This document shows positions 25,533-35,607 of a stretch of DNA of 51,269 nucleotides, one piece after another. Location: NCBI GenBank assembly GCA_022340885.1, contig JAJDND010000169.1, positions 1-51,269 on the forward strand. Direction: 5' to 3'. Below the pieces are notes generated by a model that had not been told where the DNA came from, searched no databases, and worked only from the letters and a program-made list of their open reading frames with translations. How positions within the stretch are numbered: the first letter of the stretch is position 1; every line of letters starts with the position of its first letter. The translations under genes and the position numbers were made by a program. The DNA is from Desulfobacterales bacterium (GTDB lineage: Bacteria > Desulfobacterota > Desulfobacteria > Desulfobacterales > UBA11574).

Positions 25533-26960
25533 TTAAGCATCCACTGTGTTTTTTTTAGGCAGCTTGATGTTGTGTTTTTTCATCAAGGCCTGAAAGTTGG
25601 TTCTTTGAAGACCCACCTTCCGGGCAGCCTGGGTGATATTCCAGTTGTGTTTCGCCAAGGCGTTTATTATGAAATTTTTTTCGACCTTTATCACTGCTTT
25701 CTGACGAATTTCTTTTTTAACGCGCTTCAGGGCTTCATTGGTTTCGGGAACATGTTCGAACAGCGCTTCGATGTCGGCCATTTCTCCCAGGAGCGGAATC
25801 TCTTTACCGGTAATTCGTTCTTTTTCACTCAAAATGACCGCCCTTTCGATAACATTTCTCAGTTGCCGGACGTTGCCCGGCCAATCATAGCCGGTCAGGC
25901 GTGCCGCGGCATCGTTATCGAATCCGGTGATCTTTTTTCCGAAACCGAGACAAAACTGATGCAGAAAATGATAGGAAATGGGTAAAATGTCCGCCTTTCT
26001 CTCTTTTAACGGCGGAATAAGAATCGGATATACGAAGATGCGGTAATAAAAATCTTGTCTGAAAGACCCCTCTTTCACCATTTCTTCAAGATTCTGATTG
26101 GTGGCAAAAATCAATCGGACATCCACTTTTTGGGTCCGGGTGCTCCCCAAAGGCAAAAATTCTCTATTCTCAAGAAATCTCAACAGCTTGCTTTGAACAC
26201 TCAAACTAATATTGCTGATCTCATCGAGAAACACGGTGCCGCCGTCTGCCAGTTTGAAGATGCCGTCCTTGTCCTGGTGCGCACCGGTGAACGCCCCTTT
26301 AGCATAACCGAAGAGCTCGCTTTCCAGGAGGGTTTCCGATAATGTACCGCAATCTACGGCAAAAAATACGTTGCTGCTTCTGTTACTGTTTGCGTGAATC
26401 GCCCTTGAAATCAACTCCTTGCCGGTTCCGCTCTCACCGCAGACCAGTACCGTCGCGTCGGTGGGAGCGACCTTTTGAACCATGGAAATGACCTTTTTAA
26501 TCTTCGGGCTTTCCCCGATCAGTTGATGCGAAAACGATTTTCGGCGCTGTTTCTGTTCCAAAAGCTGCCTGTTTTGCGTCAGCATCTCTTTTTGGGCCAA
26601 CGCCTGTTGGACAACCGCGCGCAGCTCAACGGGTGTGAAAGGTTTCGGCAGGTAGTCGAAAGCGCCCATTTTCATGACCTCAACGGCCGAAGAAACAGTG
26701 GCATAACCGGTAATCACAACGGTCATGGTTTCCGGGCAGCACACTTTCAATCGTCTGAGAACTTCCATCCCGCCGACATTGCTCATTTTTAAATCCGTGA
26801 CCACCACGTCAAACACGGTGCCGTCTATCATTTTCAACGCCTCATGTCCGCTCAGCGCATACCGCACGTCACAGTCCACTTTAGAGAGTATTTTGACGCA
26901 GTTCCGGCAAATGGCCGGTTCATCATCGACAATGAGAATCAGCGGCTTACGTGCGGTCAT
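25533..26960 (-). CDS. NtrC-class sigma-54 response regulator
   Basis: 475 residues from [11 protein letters not shown] at 26960. The frame extends to 27146, but that part lies inside the upstream kinase gene. Domains are a receiver (about 6-122, phospho-Asp D56 in VTDLKMS), an AAA+ sigma-54 activation domain with Walker A GESGTGKE at 175-182 and the GAFTGA loop at 222-227, and a C-terminal Fis-type helix-turn-helix (NWNITQAARKVGLQRTNFQA). It should drive sigma-54 promoters after phosphorylation. Its start overlaps the hybrid kinase by 14 bases. Two sigma-54-type promoters found in this window are natural candidate targets, but that is inference. Confidence 0.95.
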   Translation of the reverse strand: MTARKPLILIVDDEPAICRNCVKILSKVDCDVRYALSGHEALKMIDGTVFDVVVTDLKMSNVGGMEVLRRLKVCCPETMTVVITGYATVSSAVEVMKMGAFDYLPKPFTPVELRAVVQQALAQKEMLTQNRQLLEQKQRRKSFSHQLIGESPKIKKVISMVQKVAPTDATVLVCGESGTGKELISRAIHANSNRSSNVFFAVDCGTLSETLLESELFGYAKGAFTGAHQDKDGIFKLADGGTVFLDEISNISLSVQSKLLRFLENREFLPLGSTRTQKVDVRLIFATNQNLEEMVKEGSFRQDFYYRIFVYPILIPPLKERKADILPISYHFLHQFCLGFGKKITGFDNDAAARLTGYDWPGNVRQLRNVIERAVILSEKERITGKEIPLLGEMADIEALFEHVPETNEALKRVKKEIRQKAVIKVEKNFIINALAKHNWNITQAARKVGLQRTNFQALMKKHNIKLPKKNTVDA

Positions 26961-28422
26961 CTTGATTTCCTCGGTTGACGGGGAGCCTGATGGTAAACGT
27001 CGTGCCATAATCCGGCCGGCTTTGAACGCTGATATCACCGCCGTGCCGTCCGACGATACCGTGTGTAATGGCCAAACCAAGACCGGTCCCGATTTCCCGC
27101 GTGGTAAAAAACGGTTCGAATATTTTATCGATGATCTCGTCGGCAATCCCTTTGCCGGTATCGCTCACCGTTATGGTCACGAATTGATTGCCGGGAAAAA
27201 CAGCCGATGACACTTCAATCCGGCCTCCGGGTTCCGTAGCGTCGCTGGCGTTAAGGATAAGGTTGATGAGGGCCTGCTGCATCTGTTCTTTATCCAGCAA
27301 CAATTCCGGCACTTTCTCGGAAAGCGCTTTTTGTATTTTGATATCCTTGAATTCGGCCTGCTTTCGGGTGAGCCGGATACAATCGTCAATGATGTCATTG
27401 ATATTATGATGTTTTTTAGCCGGCTTTGTTTGACGGGCAAAATCGAGAAGACTGGAAACAATCTTCCGGCAGCGAAGGGTTTCATTGGTGATGGTTTCCA
27501 GTTCCGCATACATTTCGCTTTTGGGATCGATATCTTCCTGGATCAACATGGCCGTCGTCAGGATAGTGGTCAGTGGGTTGTTGATCTCGTGGGCAACACC
27601 GGCGGACAGCCGGCCGATGGAGGCCAGTTTGTCCTGTTGCATCATCGCATGACGAGTATTGATATCCGCGGTAATATCCCGGGCAAGCTCGATGGCGCCG
27701 ATGATATCGCCGTTTTCAAAAAACGGGTACGCGGATATTGAATAATACACATTCTTATTGTCTTTATCCTTGTGGACATGGGTTTCTTTCGTCGGCTTCA
27801 GGGTTTTGAGCGTCTCCTCGAGGGGGCATTTATGATCTTCACCGGAACATGGCCGGGTCAACCGGTGGGTGACTTCATAACAGTGTCGACCGACCGCTTC
27901 TTTCCGCTGTAATCCCAGTTTCTTAAGAAGGGTTTCGTTGATATCGAGAATCCGGTAGTCGGACCCGATGATCATGACATCTTCTTGAAGCAACTCGTTG
28001 ATGAATAGATCATACATGGCTCTGTTGCGGTCATATTCCTTTAGTTTTTGCCGCATCGTGATCTTGTCGAAAGCCCTTTGAATCGCCAGTTCCAGCACAT
28101 CATCGTTAATCGGCTTTGTTACAAAATCAGTTGCCTCATGCTTTAAACTTTTTATGGCAAGATCCAAATCCCCGTGCCCCGTCAACATGATGACTTCTGT
28201 TTCCGGATTGTTGTTTTTGATTTTCCGAAGCAGCTCTATGCCGTCGATGCCGGGCATTTTGATATCGGTAATGACCACCGGAACGTCGGTCTCTTTTAAA
28301 ATGCTCATTGCCTGTGCGCCGTTTTCAGCGGTCAGAACATCATACCCGGTATCGGTCAAAGAGATATCCAAAACTTCTCTAAGATCGTCCTCGTCATCAA
28401 CCAGTAATATGGTGTTTTTCAT
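26947..28422 (-). CDS. hybrid receiver-PAS-histidine kinase
   Basis: 491 residues from the ATG at 28422, which overlaps the preceding stop as ATGA and follows GGAG. It is soluble, with no membrane segment. Order: an N-terminal receiver (D53 in [11 protein letters not shown]), a PAS domain at about 135-255 whose centre has a Cys pair ([16 protein letters not shown]192 and C199), a HisKA box [10 protein letters not shown] with H278, and an HATPase domain with the [10 protein letters not shown] and [15 protein letters not shown]-lid motifs. A receiver at the N-terminus followed by a kinase suggests that it takes phosphate from the membrane kinase and passes it on, or is gated by it. It is the middle gene of a three-gene signalling operon. 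Confidence 0.93.
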   Translation of the reverse strand: MKNTILLVDDEDDLREVLDISLTDTGYDVLTAENGAQAMSILKETDVPVVITDIKMPGIDGIELLRKIKNNNPETEVIMLTGHGDLDLAIKSLKHEATDFVTKPINDDVLELAIQRAFDKITMRQKLKEYDRNRAMYDLFINELLQEDVMIIGSDYRILDINETLLKKLGLQRKEAVGRHCYEVTHRLTRPCSGEDHKCPLEETLKTLKPTKETHVHKDKDNKNVYYSISAYPFFENGDIIGAIELARDITADINTRHAMMQQDKLASIGRLSAGVAHEINNPLTTILTTAMLIQEDIDPKSEMYAELETITNETLRCRKIVSSLLDFARQTKPAKKHHNINDIIDDCIRLTRKQAEFKDIKIQKALSEKVPELLLDKEQMQQALINLILNASDATEPGGRIEVSSAVFPGNQFVTITVSDTGKGIADEIIDKIFEPFFTTREIGTGLGLAITHGIVGRHGGDISVQSRPDYGTTFTIRLPVNRGNQDDRT

Positions 28423-30698
28423 GGTTTGGACTCCTTTGCCGGAAAAAATATGCGAAAACACGTTTCCTTTTGTTCGTTGGTGGTGGCCTTGATGTCTCCG
28501 TGGCAGTCTTTGACAATGCCATAACTGATTGAAAGCCCCAGACCGGTGCCTTTGCCCACTTCCTTGGTGGTGAAAAACGGCTCAAATATTTTATCGGCGA
28601 TATCTTCTGAAATCCCGATACCCGTATCTTTGACCTCAACGACCACCATATTTCCTTCCAGTGCGGTTTTGAGTGTAATTTTTTTCGTACCCGTGGCGCG
28701 CTCCGGTGACCGCCATTTCTCTTCTATGGCATCTCTCGCGTTTAAAAGCAGGTTGATAAACACCTGTTCCAGCCGGCTGGAATCCGCCATAATGGTCGGC
28801 AGGTCCTCTTCAATATCCCAGGCCACTTCAATGCCTCTGACTTTAAGCTGTTGGCTGAAAATGTCATGGGCTCTTTTCAATACTTCGTTGACCTGCACTT
28901 CGGCCAACACCACCTCCGATTTTCTTGCGAACTGCCGCATATGACGGATAATGTCGGCACTACGATCCACATTGCGATCGATCTTTTCAAGCATGGCGAT
29001 AAAGTCTTTGTCTTTAATCGTTGTGTTATTTCGCGTTTTTTTTAAGCAATAGCTGCCGGCGGTCTTAATGACCGAGAGGGGTTGGTTCAATTCATGAGCA
29101 ATACCGGTGGCCATTTCTCCCAGCGTTGCCATCTTGCCCGCATGAATGAGCTGCTGTTCAGTTTCGAGTCGTTTGGTAATATCGCTGGTCGTCACCAGAA
29201 GTACTTTTTGTCCCAAGTATTCCGACGGCGATATCCGGATAGCCGAAAAAAGGGTTTTACCGTCGTTGTTGAGCTGCTTCACCTGGTTAATATAGGCGGA
29301 TGTCATGATTTTAAACGCATAATGATCCTTTTCCTCATCCAGAAACAAATCCAGAAACGATCTGCCGGTGATTTCATGTTTTTCGAATCCGTACAAATCT
29401 TTGACGCTTTTATTGCAATCGAGTATTTCGAATGTATTCATGTTCAATACAAAAACAGCGTTCGGAATATTGTTGAAAATGGCATAATATTTTTTTTCGG
29501 ATTTTTCCAACCGCTCTTCTAGCTGCTTCATACGCGTAATATTGAGGCATACTTCCATGACCGAAACGACATTTCCCCGGGCATCCCGAATAGGGGATGT
29601 CCTGGCGAGCCAGTGCGTGGTGTTGCCGTCTTTGTCCTTGCCGGTTTCCTGGCCGTAATGGGATCTCCCGTCCCTGAATGTCTTTTCTACGGGACAGTTT
29701 TCGCATTTGTTCTCGCGCTGTTTATAAACACGAAAACAGAAGTCTTTAAGTGTTGGATTAAACGTTTCTTCAAATTCCTTATTGTAACTGACAAGCTGAT
29801 AGTTATTGTCCTGAATGGTAATCAAACAGGGAACCAGTTCAAAGAGGTTCTGGTATTCGTCCCGCTGTCTTTTGAGTTCGGTCTGTTTGGCGGCAATTTT
29901 TTTGCCCATTTTATTGATGGCAACAAACAACTGGCCCATTTCGTCATTTTGATCGATGTCGATATTGCTCAAATACTCGCCTTTTGCGATAAGCTGGCTG
30001 GCATCGATCAGTTTTTTTATGGGCTGATTGACGAATTTCATTACAAAGATAAATATTATGGCGGATGTGACAAGAAACGCAAAAGCAGCCAGGGCAATGT
30101 TGCTGTTTCTAAGAAAAGCGATGCTCTTATCCGTCTGCTCCAAGGAGACCACCACATCCAGCGCCCCCAGGATCTTCTTTCCCCGGGGGTGCACATGGCA
30201 GGCATCGGACGAACAGCCGCTGGCATTTCGGATGGGGCTGATAATTCCCAAAAGGCGATGGCCTTTTAAAGAAGAAAAAATTCTGGTTTTTTCCGACAGT
30301 CCTAGTTCCACCAGCGGAGGATCTTTCCGGTGACACACATCACAGGCTTCGGCCTTTATGTTGGTCATCAGGTTGAGTTCCGAAGGACGGTTTGAAAATT
30401 TAATCTGCCCCTTTTTATTGTATATGCGAATCGTGTCGATTTCTTTTTGTTTACTGATATTGTTGATGATGTGATTGATGTCGGCTCTGGAGTTCAACAT
30501 CATGGCATAGTGGGTGCCGAGAATGATGGTATTGCTCAAACGGTCGGTTTCTACCATGATATCTTTCATGATCTTTTGGGTCTGGTATGTAATATTGAAA
30601 TAGGCCCATATCGATAGGCTCAACAGCAAAATAAGTCCCACAGATAGGATCAGCTTTGAAACCAGATTAAAACGAAAATGTCGAAACGGGTTGAACAT
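28419..30698 (-). CDS. membrane histidine kinase with periplasmic heme motifs
   Basis: 759 residues. TM1 is about 12-34. A periplasmic loop at about 35-195 holds CDVCH at 119-123 (a standard CxxCH heme c site) and CSSDACH at 162-168 (CxxxxCH). TM2 is about 200-222, followed by HAMP (about 222-275). PAS1 (about 283-395) carries a further Cys pair (KCENCPVE), and PAS2 covers about 403-510. HisKA has [10 protein letters not shown] with H535, and the HATPase domain ends near residue 755. The sensor half is likely redox or ligand sensing through covalent heme. It is the first gene of the operon, ending with ATGA overlap to the hybrid kinase. Confidence 0.92.
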   Translation of the reverse strand: MFNPFRHFRFNLVSKLILSVGLILLLSLSIWAYFNITYQTQKIMKDIMVETDRLSNTIILGTHYAMMLNSRADINHIINNISKQKEIDTIRIYNKKGQIKFSNRPSELNLMTNIKAEACDVCHRKDPPLVELGLSEKTRIFSSLKGHRLLGIISPIRNASGCSSDACHVHPRGKKILGALDVVVSLEQTDKSIAFLRNSNIALAAFAFLVTSAIIFIFVMKFVNQPIKKLIDASQLIAKGEYLSNIDIDQNDEMGQLFVAINKMGKKIAAKQTELKRQRDEYQNLFELVPCLITIQDNNYQLVSYNKEFEETFNPTLKDFCFRVYKQRENKCENCPVEKTFRDGRSHYGQETGKDKDGNTTHWLARTSPIRDARGNVVSVMEVCLNITRMKQLEERLEKSEKKYYAIFNNIPNAVFVLNMNTFEILDCNKSVKDLYGFEKHEITGRSFLDLFLDEEKDHYAFKIMTSAYINQVKQLNNDGKTLFSAIRISPSEYLGQKVLLVTTSDITKRLETEQQLIHAGKMATLGEMATGIAHELNQPLSVIKTAGSYCLKKTRNNTTIKDKDFIAMLEKIDRNVDRSADIIRHMRQFARKSEVVLAEVQVNEVLKRAHDIFSQQLKVRGIEVAWDIEEDLPTIMADSSRLEQVFINLLLNARDAIEEKWRSPERATGTKKITLKTALEGNMVVVEVKDTGIGISEDIADKIFEPFFTTKEVGKGTGLGLSISYGIVKDCHGDIKATTNEQKETCFRIFFPAKESKP

Positions 30699-30789
30699 GG
30701 TTTGGCCCTTTTGGCATCGGCACTATAGGTTTTATAACTATTTATTACCATTGCCGTTTATTTTTTTCAACTGCCGACTTTGGAAGTGG

Positions 30790-31722
30790 TTAGATGTTTC
30801 TCCCCAACGGGTACAACGGCATCGGTTTTTTTAGTTTATAGTGGATCACTATAATTCCCGAAACGATCAGGAGCAAGGCGATGAGGATATTCACGGTTAT
30901 CGGTTCTTTCAAGATCAGCCCTCCCAGCAAAACGCCGGTGATGGGCATAACAAAAACAAAAGAATGCAAGGCAACGGCGCCGTATCTTTTCAACATGCTG
31001 TTCCAGGCTACAAAGCCGAATGTCGCTGCAATCAGACTTTGATATGCCATCGCGCCGATAATTTCGGCATCGACAAAACCGATCATGTGTCCGTCCCACA
31101 AAACACCGCCCAAAAAAAAGAACGGCACGGAAAATATCATCGGGAATAACACGATCTGAAACGGTTGAAAGGATGAGATGACCCGTTTTGTATAAACGGC
31201 ATTGCAAGCCCAGAGAAAAGCAGCCGCCAGTATCATCAAATCCCCGACGTTCAAATGGGTCTTCAATCCTTTTTTCTCCAAAAATACAAAAGCAACGCCA
31301 AAAAATCCCATTAAAAGGCCCATGATTTTCCTTTTTGTAATCCGATCGCCGGGGATAAAAAAATGCGCGAGAAACAGGGTAAAAAAAGGTTGAAAATTCA
31401 CGAGAAGGGTGCCGCGGGAGGCATTGCTTTTACTGAGCCCAAGGTAGAAAAGAGAAAGCTGGGCGGTAAAAATCACGGAGATGACCATCAGTTGAAAGAT
31501 CTGTTCTTTTTTGATGTCCAGAGATCGTCCGGTGATTCGGCTCCAGATAAATATGGCAATGGCGGCAATGCCGAATCGAATACCGGCCGTGGTAAACACC
31601 CCCAGGCCCTTTAAGCTGATTTTAATTGCCACTGCATTGGCGCCGAAAAGCATGCAGATAAATACCGTAAAAACCACGGCCCAAAAAGAAAAGTCTTTAT
31701 CCTGGGGTGCGGAATCGCTCAT
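30790..31722 (-). CDS. EamA-family (DMT) transporter
   Basis: 310 residues with about ten hydrophobic segments arranged as two EamA repeats (about 10-145 and 158-300), as in drug/metabolite exporters such as RhaT and YdcZ. The start ATG at 31722 shares one base with the TGA of the upstream beta-CASP gene (TGATG), so translation is coupled. An in-frame TTG one codon earlier is possible. The substrate cannot be predicted. Confidence 0.9.
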   Translation of the reverse strand: MSDSAPQDKDFSFWAVVFTVFICMLFGANAVAIKISLKGLGVFTTAGIRFGIAAIAIFIWSRITGRSLDIKKEQIFQLMVISVIFTAQLSLFYLGLSKSNASRGTLLVNFQPFFTLFLAHFFIPGDRITKRKIMGLLMGFFGVAFVFLEKKGLKTHLNVGDLMILAAAFLWACNAVYTKRVISSFQPFQIVLFPMIFSVPFFFLGGVLWDGHMIGFVDAEIIGAMAYQSLIAATFGFVAWNSMLKRYGAVALHSFVFVMPITGVLLGGLILKEPITVNILIALLLIVSGIIVIHYKLKKPMPLYPLGRNI

Positions 31723-33308
31723 CAATCTGGATCCATGCGAATCGTCTCCCCAGGGTGGGGAACGAATGCCGGAAAACCTTCATTTTGCAAATGTTGTGCA
31801 AATGCCAGGGATTGATCTTCCTCACCGTGAACAACAGCGATTTTCTTTATTCTCAGGTTGGCTCTATTGAGGAAACGGATCATCTCGTTTCTATCGCCGT
31901 GGGCGGAAAAGCCGTCAAGCTTTTCAACATGCGCGTTTAACGGATATGTTTTGTTTAAAAACTTCAATAGAGGGGGGGGGCCTTTTCGCCCCGATTTTTC
32001 ATATGCTTCGCCCTGATCGAGAATGCGGCATCCCAATGTATTTTTGGCCATATAACCGACAATGAGGATCGTGTGCCGGGGGTTGTGGATTTTATGGCGC
32101 AGATGATGAAGGATACGTCCGGCTTCACACATCCCCGACGCCGCAATGACGATGTGCGGATTTTCTTCCCGGTTCAGGGCCATGGATTCTTCCACCGAAC
32201 CGACAAAATGAACCGCTTGAAAAAGGAACGGGTTTTGCCCTTTCTTTAAAAAGGTCTCATGGGTATCGCTGTCATAAACCTCCGGGTGTTCTCCGAAGAC
32301 CCGGGTGATATCGGTAGCCAGGGGGCTGTCCACATATATGGGCATCCGTTGGACTTCACGGTTGTTGTATAATTCATGGATCATATACAACAGTTCCTGG
32401 GTTCGGCCATACGCAAAAGCAGGTATAATCACCGTCCCATTTCTCTCGAAAGTTTCGGTGAAAATCTCCTTCAACCGCGGTTTTAAATCCTTCAATGGTC
32501 CGTGGATCCGATCTCCGTAGGTGCTTTCCATAATCATCAAATCTATATCAAGGTCACCGTTAAAAAAATTAAGCGCGGGGTCTTTGATGATCGGTTTATC
32601 GAATCTGCCGATATCCCCGGTATAACAGATGGTATATGACCGGCTGTTTTCATGGAATTTAAGGATGGATATGGCCGATCCCAAAATATGACCCGCCTCA
32701 TAAAATGTGCAGACTGCCTCTTTCCCGATGGTCATCGGTGTGCGGTAGGGATACCCTTCAAAGAATCCGAGTGCGTTTTGTGCATCTTCGATGCCATACA
32801 GTGGCGTCACCCCTTCAAGACGATATTTCACAAGGAGTTCGTTGATTTTTTCGGTGTTTATCCGATGCCCCTCATGTTTCAGCTCTTTCTTGATATGATC
32901 GAGCTTTTTCTTGGAAATTTTTTTATTCGGACCGGAGGTATTCAATCCGGATAGGAAAGATCGAACGGTTTTATAGTTCAGATAATCGGCATCCGATTCC
33001 TGAATATGGGCTGAATCCTTGAGAAGGTAAATACTGGCATCGGCCGTGGCACGTGTACAGAGAACGCGTCCGTTGAAACCGTTTTTGGTCAGAATAGGGA
33101 TCCGGCCGGAATGATCGATATGGGCGTGAGAGAGCACAACGTTGGTAATGGTTCCCGGGTCAACCGGAAGGGTTTGGTTCTTTTCATTGGTCTCTCTTCG
33201 CCGCCCTTGAAACATGCCGCAGTCGAGTAAAATGCGATTGTCTCGTGACTCGATGAGATGCATAGAGCCGGTGACTTCCCGGACCGCGCCGTGAAAGGTA
33301 ATCTCCAT
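31722..33308 (-). CDS. MBL-fold beta-CASP protein (RNA-specificity type)
   Basis: 528 residues. The metal-binding motif HAHIDHSG (H61, H63, D65, H66) follows a metallo-beta-lactamase beta-strand. The beta-CASP insertion occurs at about 200-385, and the C-terminal RMMBL region has a GFSAHGDR motif near 458-465 and KKIAVVHGEEDQ near 493. Family members are mRNA 3'-end or 5'-exonuclease-type RNA processing enzymes (CPSF73/RNase J relatives). It therefore probably acts on RNA in the cytoplasm. The gene is coupled with a membrane exporter, a pairing with no obvious functional link. Confidence 0.92.
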   Translation of the reverse strand: MEITFHGAVREVTGSMHLIESRDNRILLDCGMFQGRRRETNEKNQTLPVDPGTITNVVLSHAHIDHSGRIPILTKNGFNGRVLCTRATADASIYLLKDSAHIQESDADYLNYKTVRSFLSGLNTSGPNKKISKKKLDHIKKELKHEGHRINTEKINELLVKYRLEGVTPLYGIEDAQNALGFFEGYPYRTPMTIGKEAVCTFYEAGHILGSAISILKFHENSRSYTICYTGDIGRFDKPIIKDPALNFFNGDLDIDLMIMESTYGDRIHGPLKDLKPRLKEIFTETFERNGTVIIPAFAYGRTQELLYMIHELYNNREVQRMPIYVDSPLATDITRVFGEHPEVYDSDTHETFLKKGQNPFLFQAVHFVGSVEESMALNREENPHIVIAASGMCEAGRILHHLRHKIHNPRHTILIVGYMAKNTLGCRILDQGEAYEKSGRKGPPPLLKFLNKTYPLNAHVEKLDGFSAHGDRNEMIRFLNRANLRIKKIAVVHGEEDQSLAFAQHLQNEGFPAFVPHPGETIRMDPD

Positions 33309-33522
33309 CTTAAATTGTCCTTAAAGAGCGTTCTTAAAAAAAAAGTGCTCAGTATCACTTTTTCATTGAAATTTTAATTATTATTTAGCATAAGTGTTGT
33401 CTTATTTCAATACAGCCTGCTTATCAATAAACTTTACCGGGTATTTCAATTCGTACCAAGACTATAAAAAATAGTAATTATAAGGAAATATACATGTTAT
33501 AGTTTTTAATGAGGAGGAAAGG

Positions 33523-34017
33523 ATGCGCAAATTACAGGTTGGGGTAGTGTGTCTGGCGGTGATTTTTGTTTTCGGAATGGCGCTGAATGTTTCCGGGCAG
33601 GATAAGAGCGAATCAAAAAAAGCCCTTGAAGAAATGTGCGTCCCCATGGGCGTCATCGAGCTCAAACCACCCCCCTCGGTCAAGCCGGAGAGGTCTCCGG
33701 TCAAATTCAATCACAGCGAACATTTTACCTATGACTGCCGGACATGCCATCACAAATGGGAAGGTACCGACAAAATCTCCAATTGTACCGCATCAAATTG
33801 TCATAACCTTTTGAAGGCACCGAAAAAACCGACACGTTACCTGGCTTACACGAAAGAAGGAATAAAATATTACAAATATGCCTATCATGAAAATTGCATC
33901 GGGTGCCACAAAAAATTAAAAGAAAAGCAGAAAAAATTGGAGATGTCCTACGCGGCCATGGAAAAACAGGAAACAACCCTTCCGACCAGTTGCAACGATT
34001 GTCATCCGGAAGACTAA
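33523..34017 (+). CDS. periplasmic tetraheme c-type cytochrome
   Basis: 164 residues with a signal peptide (about 1-25). There are four heme-attachment sites: CRTCH (72-76), CTASNCH (88-94, a CxxxxCH spacing), CIGCH (125-129) and CNDCH (157-161). The first His ligands FNHSEH precede heme 1. The pattern, including one CxxxxCH, fits class III cytochrome c3-type carriers that serve periplasmic hydrogenases and sulfate-reduction electron transfer. A Lys-rich helix insertion (about 130-150) lies between hemes 3 and 4. It has a strong ribosome binding site (GAGGAGGAAAGG). No partner oxidoreductase is in the window. The TAA stop merges with element F. Confidence 0.93.
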   Translation: MRKLQVGVVCLAVIFVFGMALNVSGQDKSESKKALEEMCVPMGVIELKPPPSVKPERSPVKFNHSEHFTYDCRTCHHKWEGTDKISNCTASNCHNLLKAPKKPTRYLAYTKEGIKYYKYAYHENCIGCHKKLKEKQKKLEMSYAAMEKQETTLPTSCNDCHPED

Positions 34018-34199
34018 GGGCTCGCACAAAAATAACTTCACAGAATTGGCGCCCGGATTTGGGTCAGATTTGTTCGATCCGAAATTGCCAAACCACAGCA
34101 ATAGCAGGCCTATTTCGAGGATTTGGCGGTTGAGGATCGGGTAAAGATGGCCTGAAGACGGGATGCGAAGATGTGAAGTTATTTTTGCGCGAGCCCTAA
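34015..34199. repeat. palindromic element F (185 bp)
   Basis: Left TAAGGGCTCGCACAAAAATA continuing into ACTTCACAG and its right counterpart form arms of about 28 bases with two mismatches. The left end supplies the cytochrome stop codon TAA, and the right end lies 11 bases from the stop of the convergent UPF0210 gene, so it occupies the whole gap between them. It could act as a bidirectional 3' structure. No second copy was found here. Confidence 0.85.
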
Positions 34200-34210
34200 G
34201 CTTAAAGGGT

Positions 34211-35584
34211 CTAATTTGTCAGGCTGTGAATAGGGGCGGGAATACGGCCGGCCAGTCTGATAAACGGATTCGACCCTTTGGCATTGTTTACCGCAATAAT
34301 AGCGGATTCACCCAAAAGACCGCCAAAAAAAGCCCGCTCTCCTGCTTTTTTCCCGGGTACCGGAATCAGGCGGGCGGCGGTGGTCTTTTTGTTGACGACC
34401 CCAATGGCCATTTCATCTGCAATGATTGCCGAAATGGTATCTTCGGATGTGTCTCCGGGTATGGCCACCATGTCCAGCCCCACCGAGCACACGCTGGTTA
34501 GAGCCTCAAGTTTTTCTAAGGTAAGATGGCCTTCTTCAGCGGCCTTGCCGATATTGAGATCCTCACTGACCGGAATAAATGCGCCGCTCAATCCCCCTAC
34601 ATGAGAACTTGCAAATGCACCGCCTTTTTTAACGGCATCATTTAAAAGTGCCAGTGCCGCCGTTGTCCCGGGGACACCGATGCTTTGAAGACCCAGACTT
34701 TGAAATATTTCACCCACACTGTCTCCGACATGGGGGGTCGGGGCAAGGGAAAGGTCTGCCACGCCGAAACAGATATTCAGATTTTCGGCCACCTCCCTTC
34801 CAATCAACTCGCCCACCCGTGTCACTTTATAGGCCGTACGCTTAATAATTTCTGAAATACGTCCCAAATCAATATGGCCCTTCGATCCAAGGCTTCGGTC
34901 AATGGCTTTTTTGACAACACCTGGACCGCTGACGCCGACGTTGATGACGGCATCGGGTTCGCCGATACCTAAGTAAGCGCCGGCCATGAAAGGGATGTCC
35001 TGGGGCATATTGGCAAAAACGCAAAGCTTGGCACAGGCGATGCCGTCTTTTTGTTTGCTTAAATCAGCAGCCTGTTTGATCACTTTGCCCATTCTCAGAA
35101 CAGCATTCATATTGATACCGGCCAGGGTCGATGCAACATTCACGGAAGCGCAAACCCGGTTCGTTTCGGCAAGTGCCTGTGGAATTGCCCGGATCAACTC
35201 CCGATCCCCCCTGGCCATCCCCTTCTCAACAAGTGCCGTAAACCCGCCGATAAAATCGACATCGACCGCTTCGGCGGCATCGTTGAGCATTTTGGCGATT
35301 TCAACAAGCTGTGAGGAAGAAAATGAGGCGCCCACCACGGCAACTGGACTGACCGCAATTCTTTTGTTTACCACCGGAATACCGTACTTGTCTCCAACCT
35401 GATTGCAGACCTTTACCAGATCTTTGGCAAGTGTTGTAATCCTTTTCATGATGTTGTCTTTGAACCTTTTCAGATCGTTGTCGGCACAATCCAATAGACT
35501 GATGCCCAATGTTACCGTTCGAACATCCAGATGTTCGTTCTGGAGCATTTCAAGTGTTGAAATGATTTCTCTGCCTGTTAACAT
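34211..35584 (-). CDS. PFL family protein (UPF0210/DUF711)
   Basis: 457 residues from MLTGREIISTLEMLQNE (the extension to 35611 overlaps the upstream ACT gene). The family is distantly related to pyruvate-formate lyase, and its function is not known. Recognisable parts are NEHLDVRTVTLGISLLDCAD near the N-terminus, VNVGVSGPGVVKKAI (about 220-234) and the late GCG-free alpha/beta core (VGLDMVAIPGDTSEDTISAI, about 385-404). UPF0210 genes are usually next to a small ACT-domain (UPF0237) gene, exactly as here, which implies an amino-acid-regulated function. Confidence 0.9.
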   Translation of the reverse strand: MLTGREIISTLEMLQNEHLDVRTVTLGISLLDCADNDLKRFKDNIMKRITTLAKDLVKVCNQVGDKYGIPVVNKRIAVSPVAVVGASFSSSQLVEIAKMLNDAAEAVDVDFIGGFTALVEKGMARGDRELIRAIPQALAETNRVCASVNVASTLAGINMNAVLRMGKVIKQAADLSKQKDGIACAKLCVFANMPQDIPFMAGAYLGIGEPDAVINVGVSGPGVVKKAIDRSLGSKGHIDLGRISEIIKRTAYKVTRVGELIGREVAENLNICFGVADLSLAPTPHVGDSVGEIFQSLGLQSIGVPGTTAALALLNDAVKKGGAFASSHVGGLSGAFIPVSEDLNIGKAAEEGHLTLEKLEALTSVCSVGLDMVAIPGDTSEDTISAIIADEMAIGVVNKKTTAARLIPVPGKKAGERAFFGGLLGESAIIAVNNAKGSNPFIRLAGRIPAPIHSLTN

Positions 35585-35607
35585 GTCGCACCTCTCAAAA
35601 AACAAAA

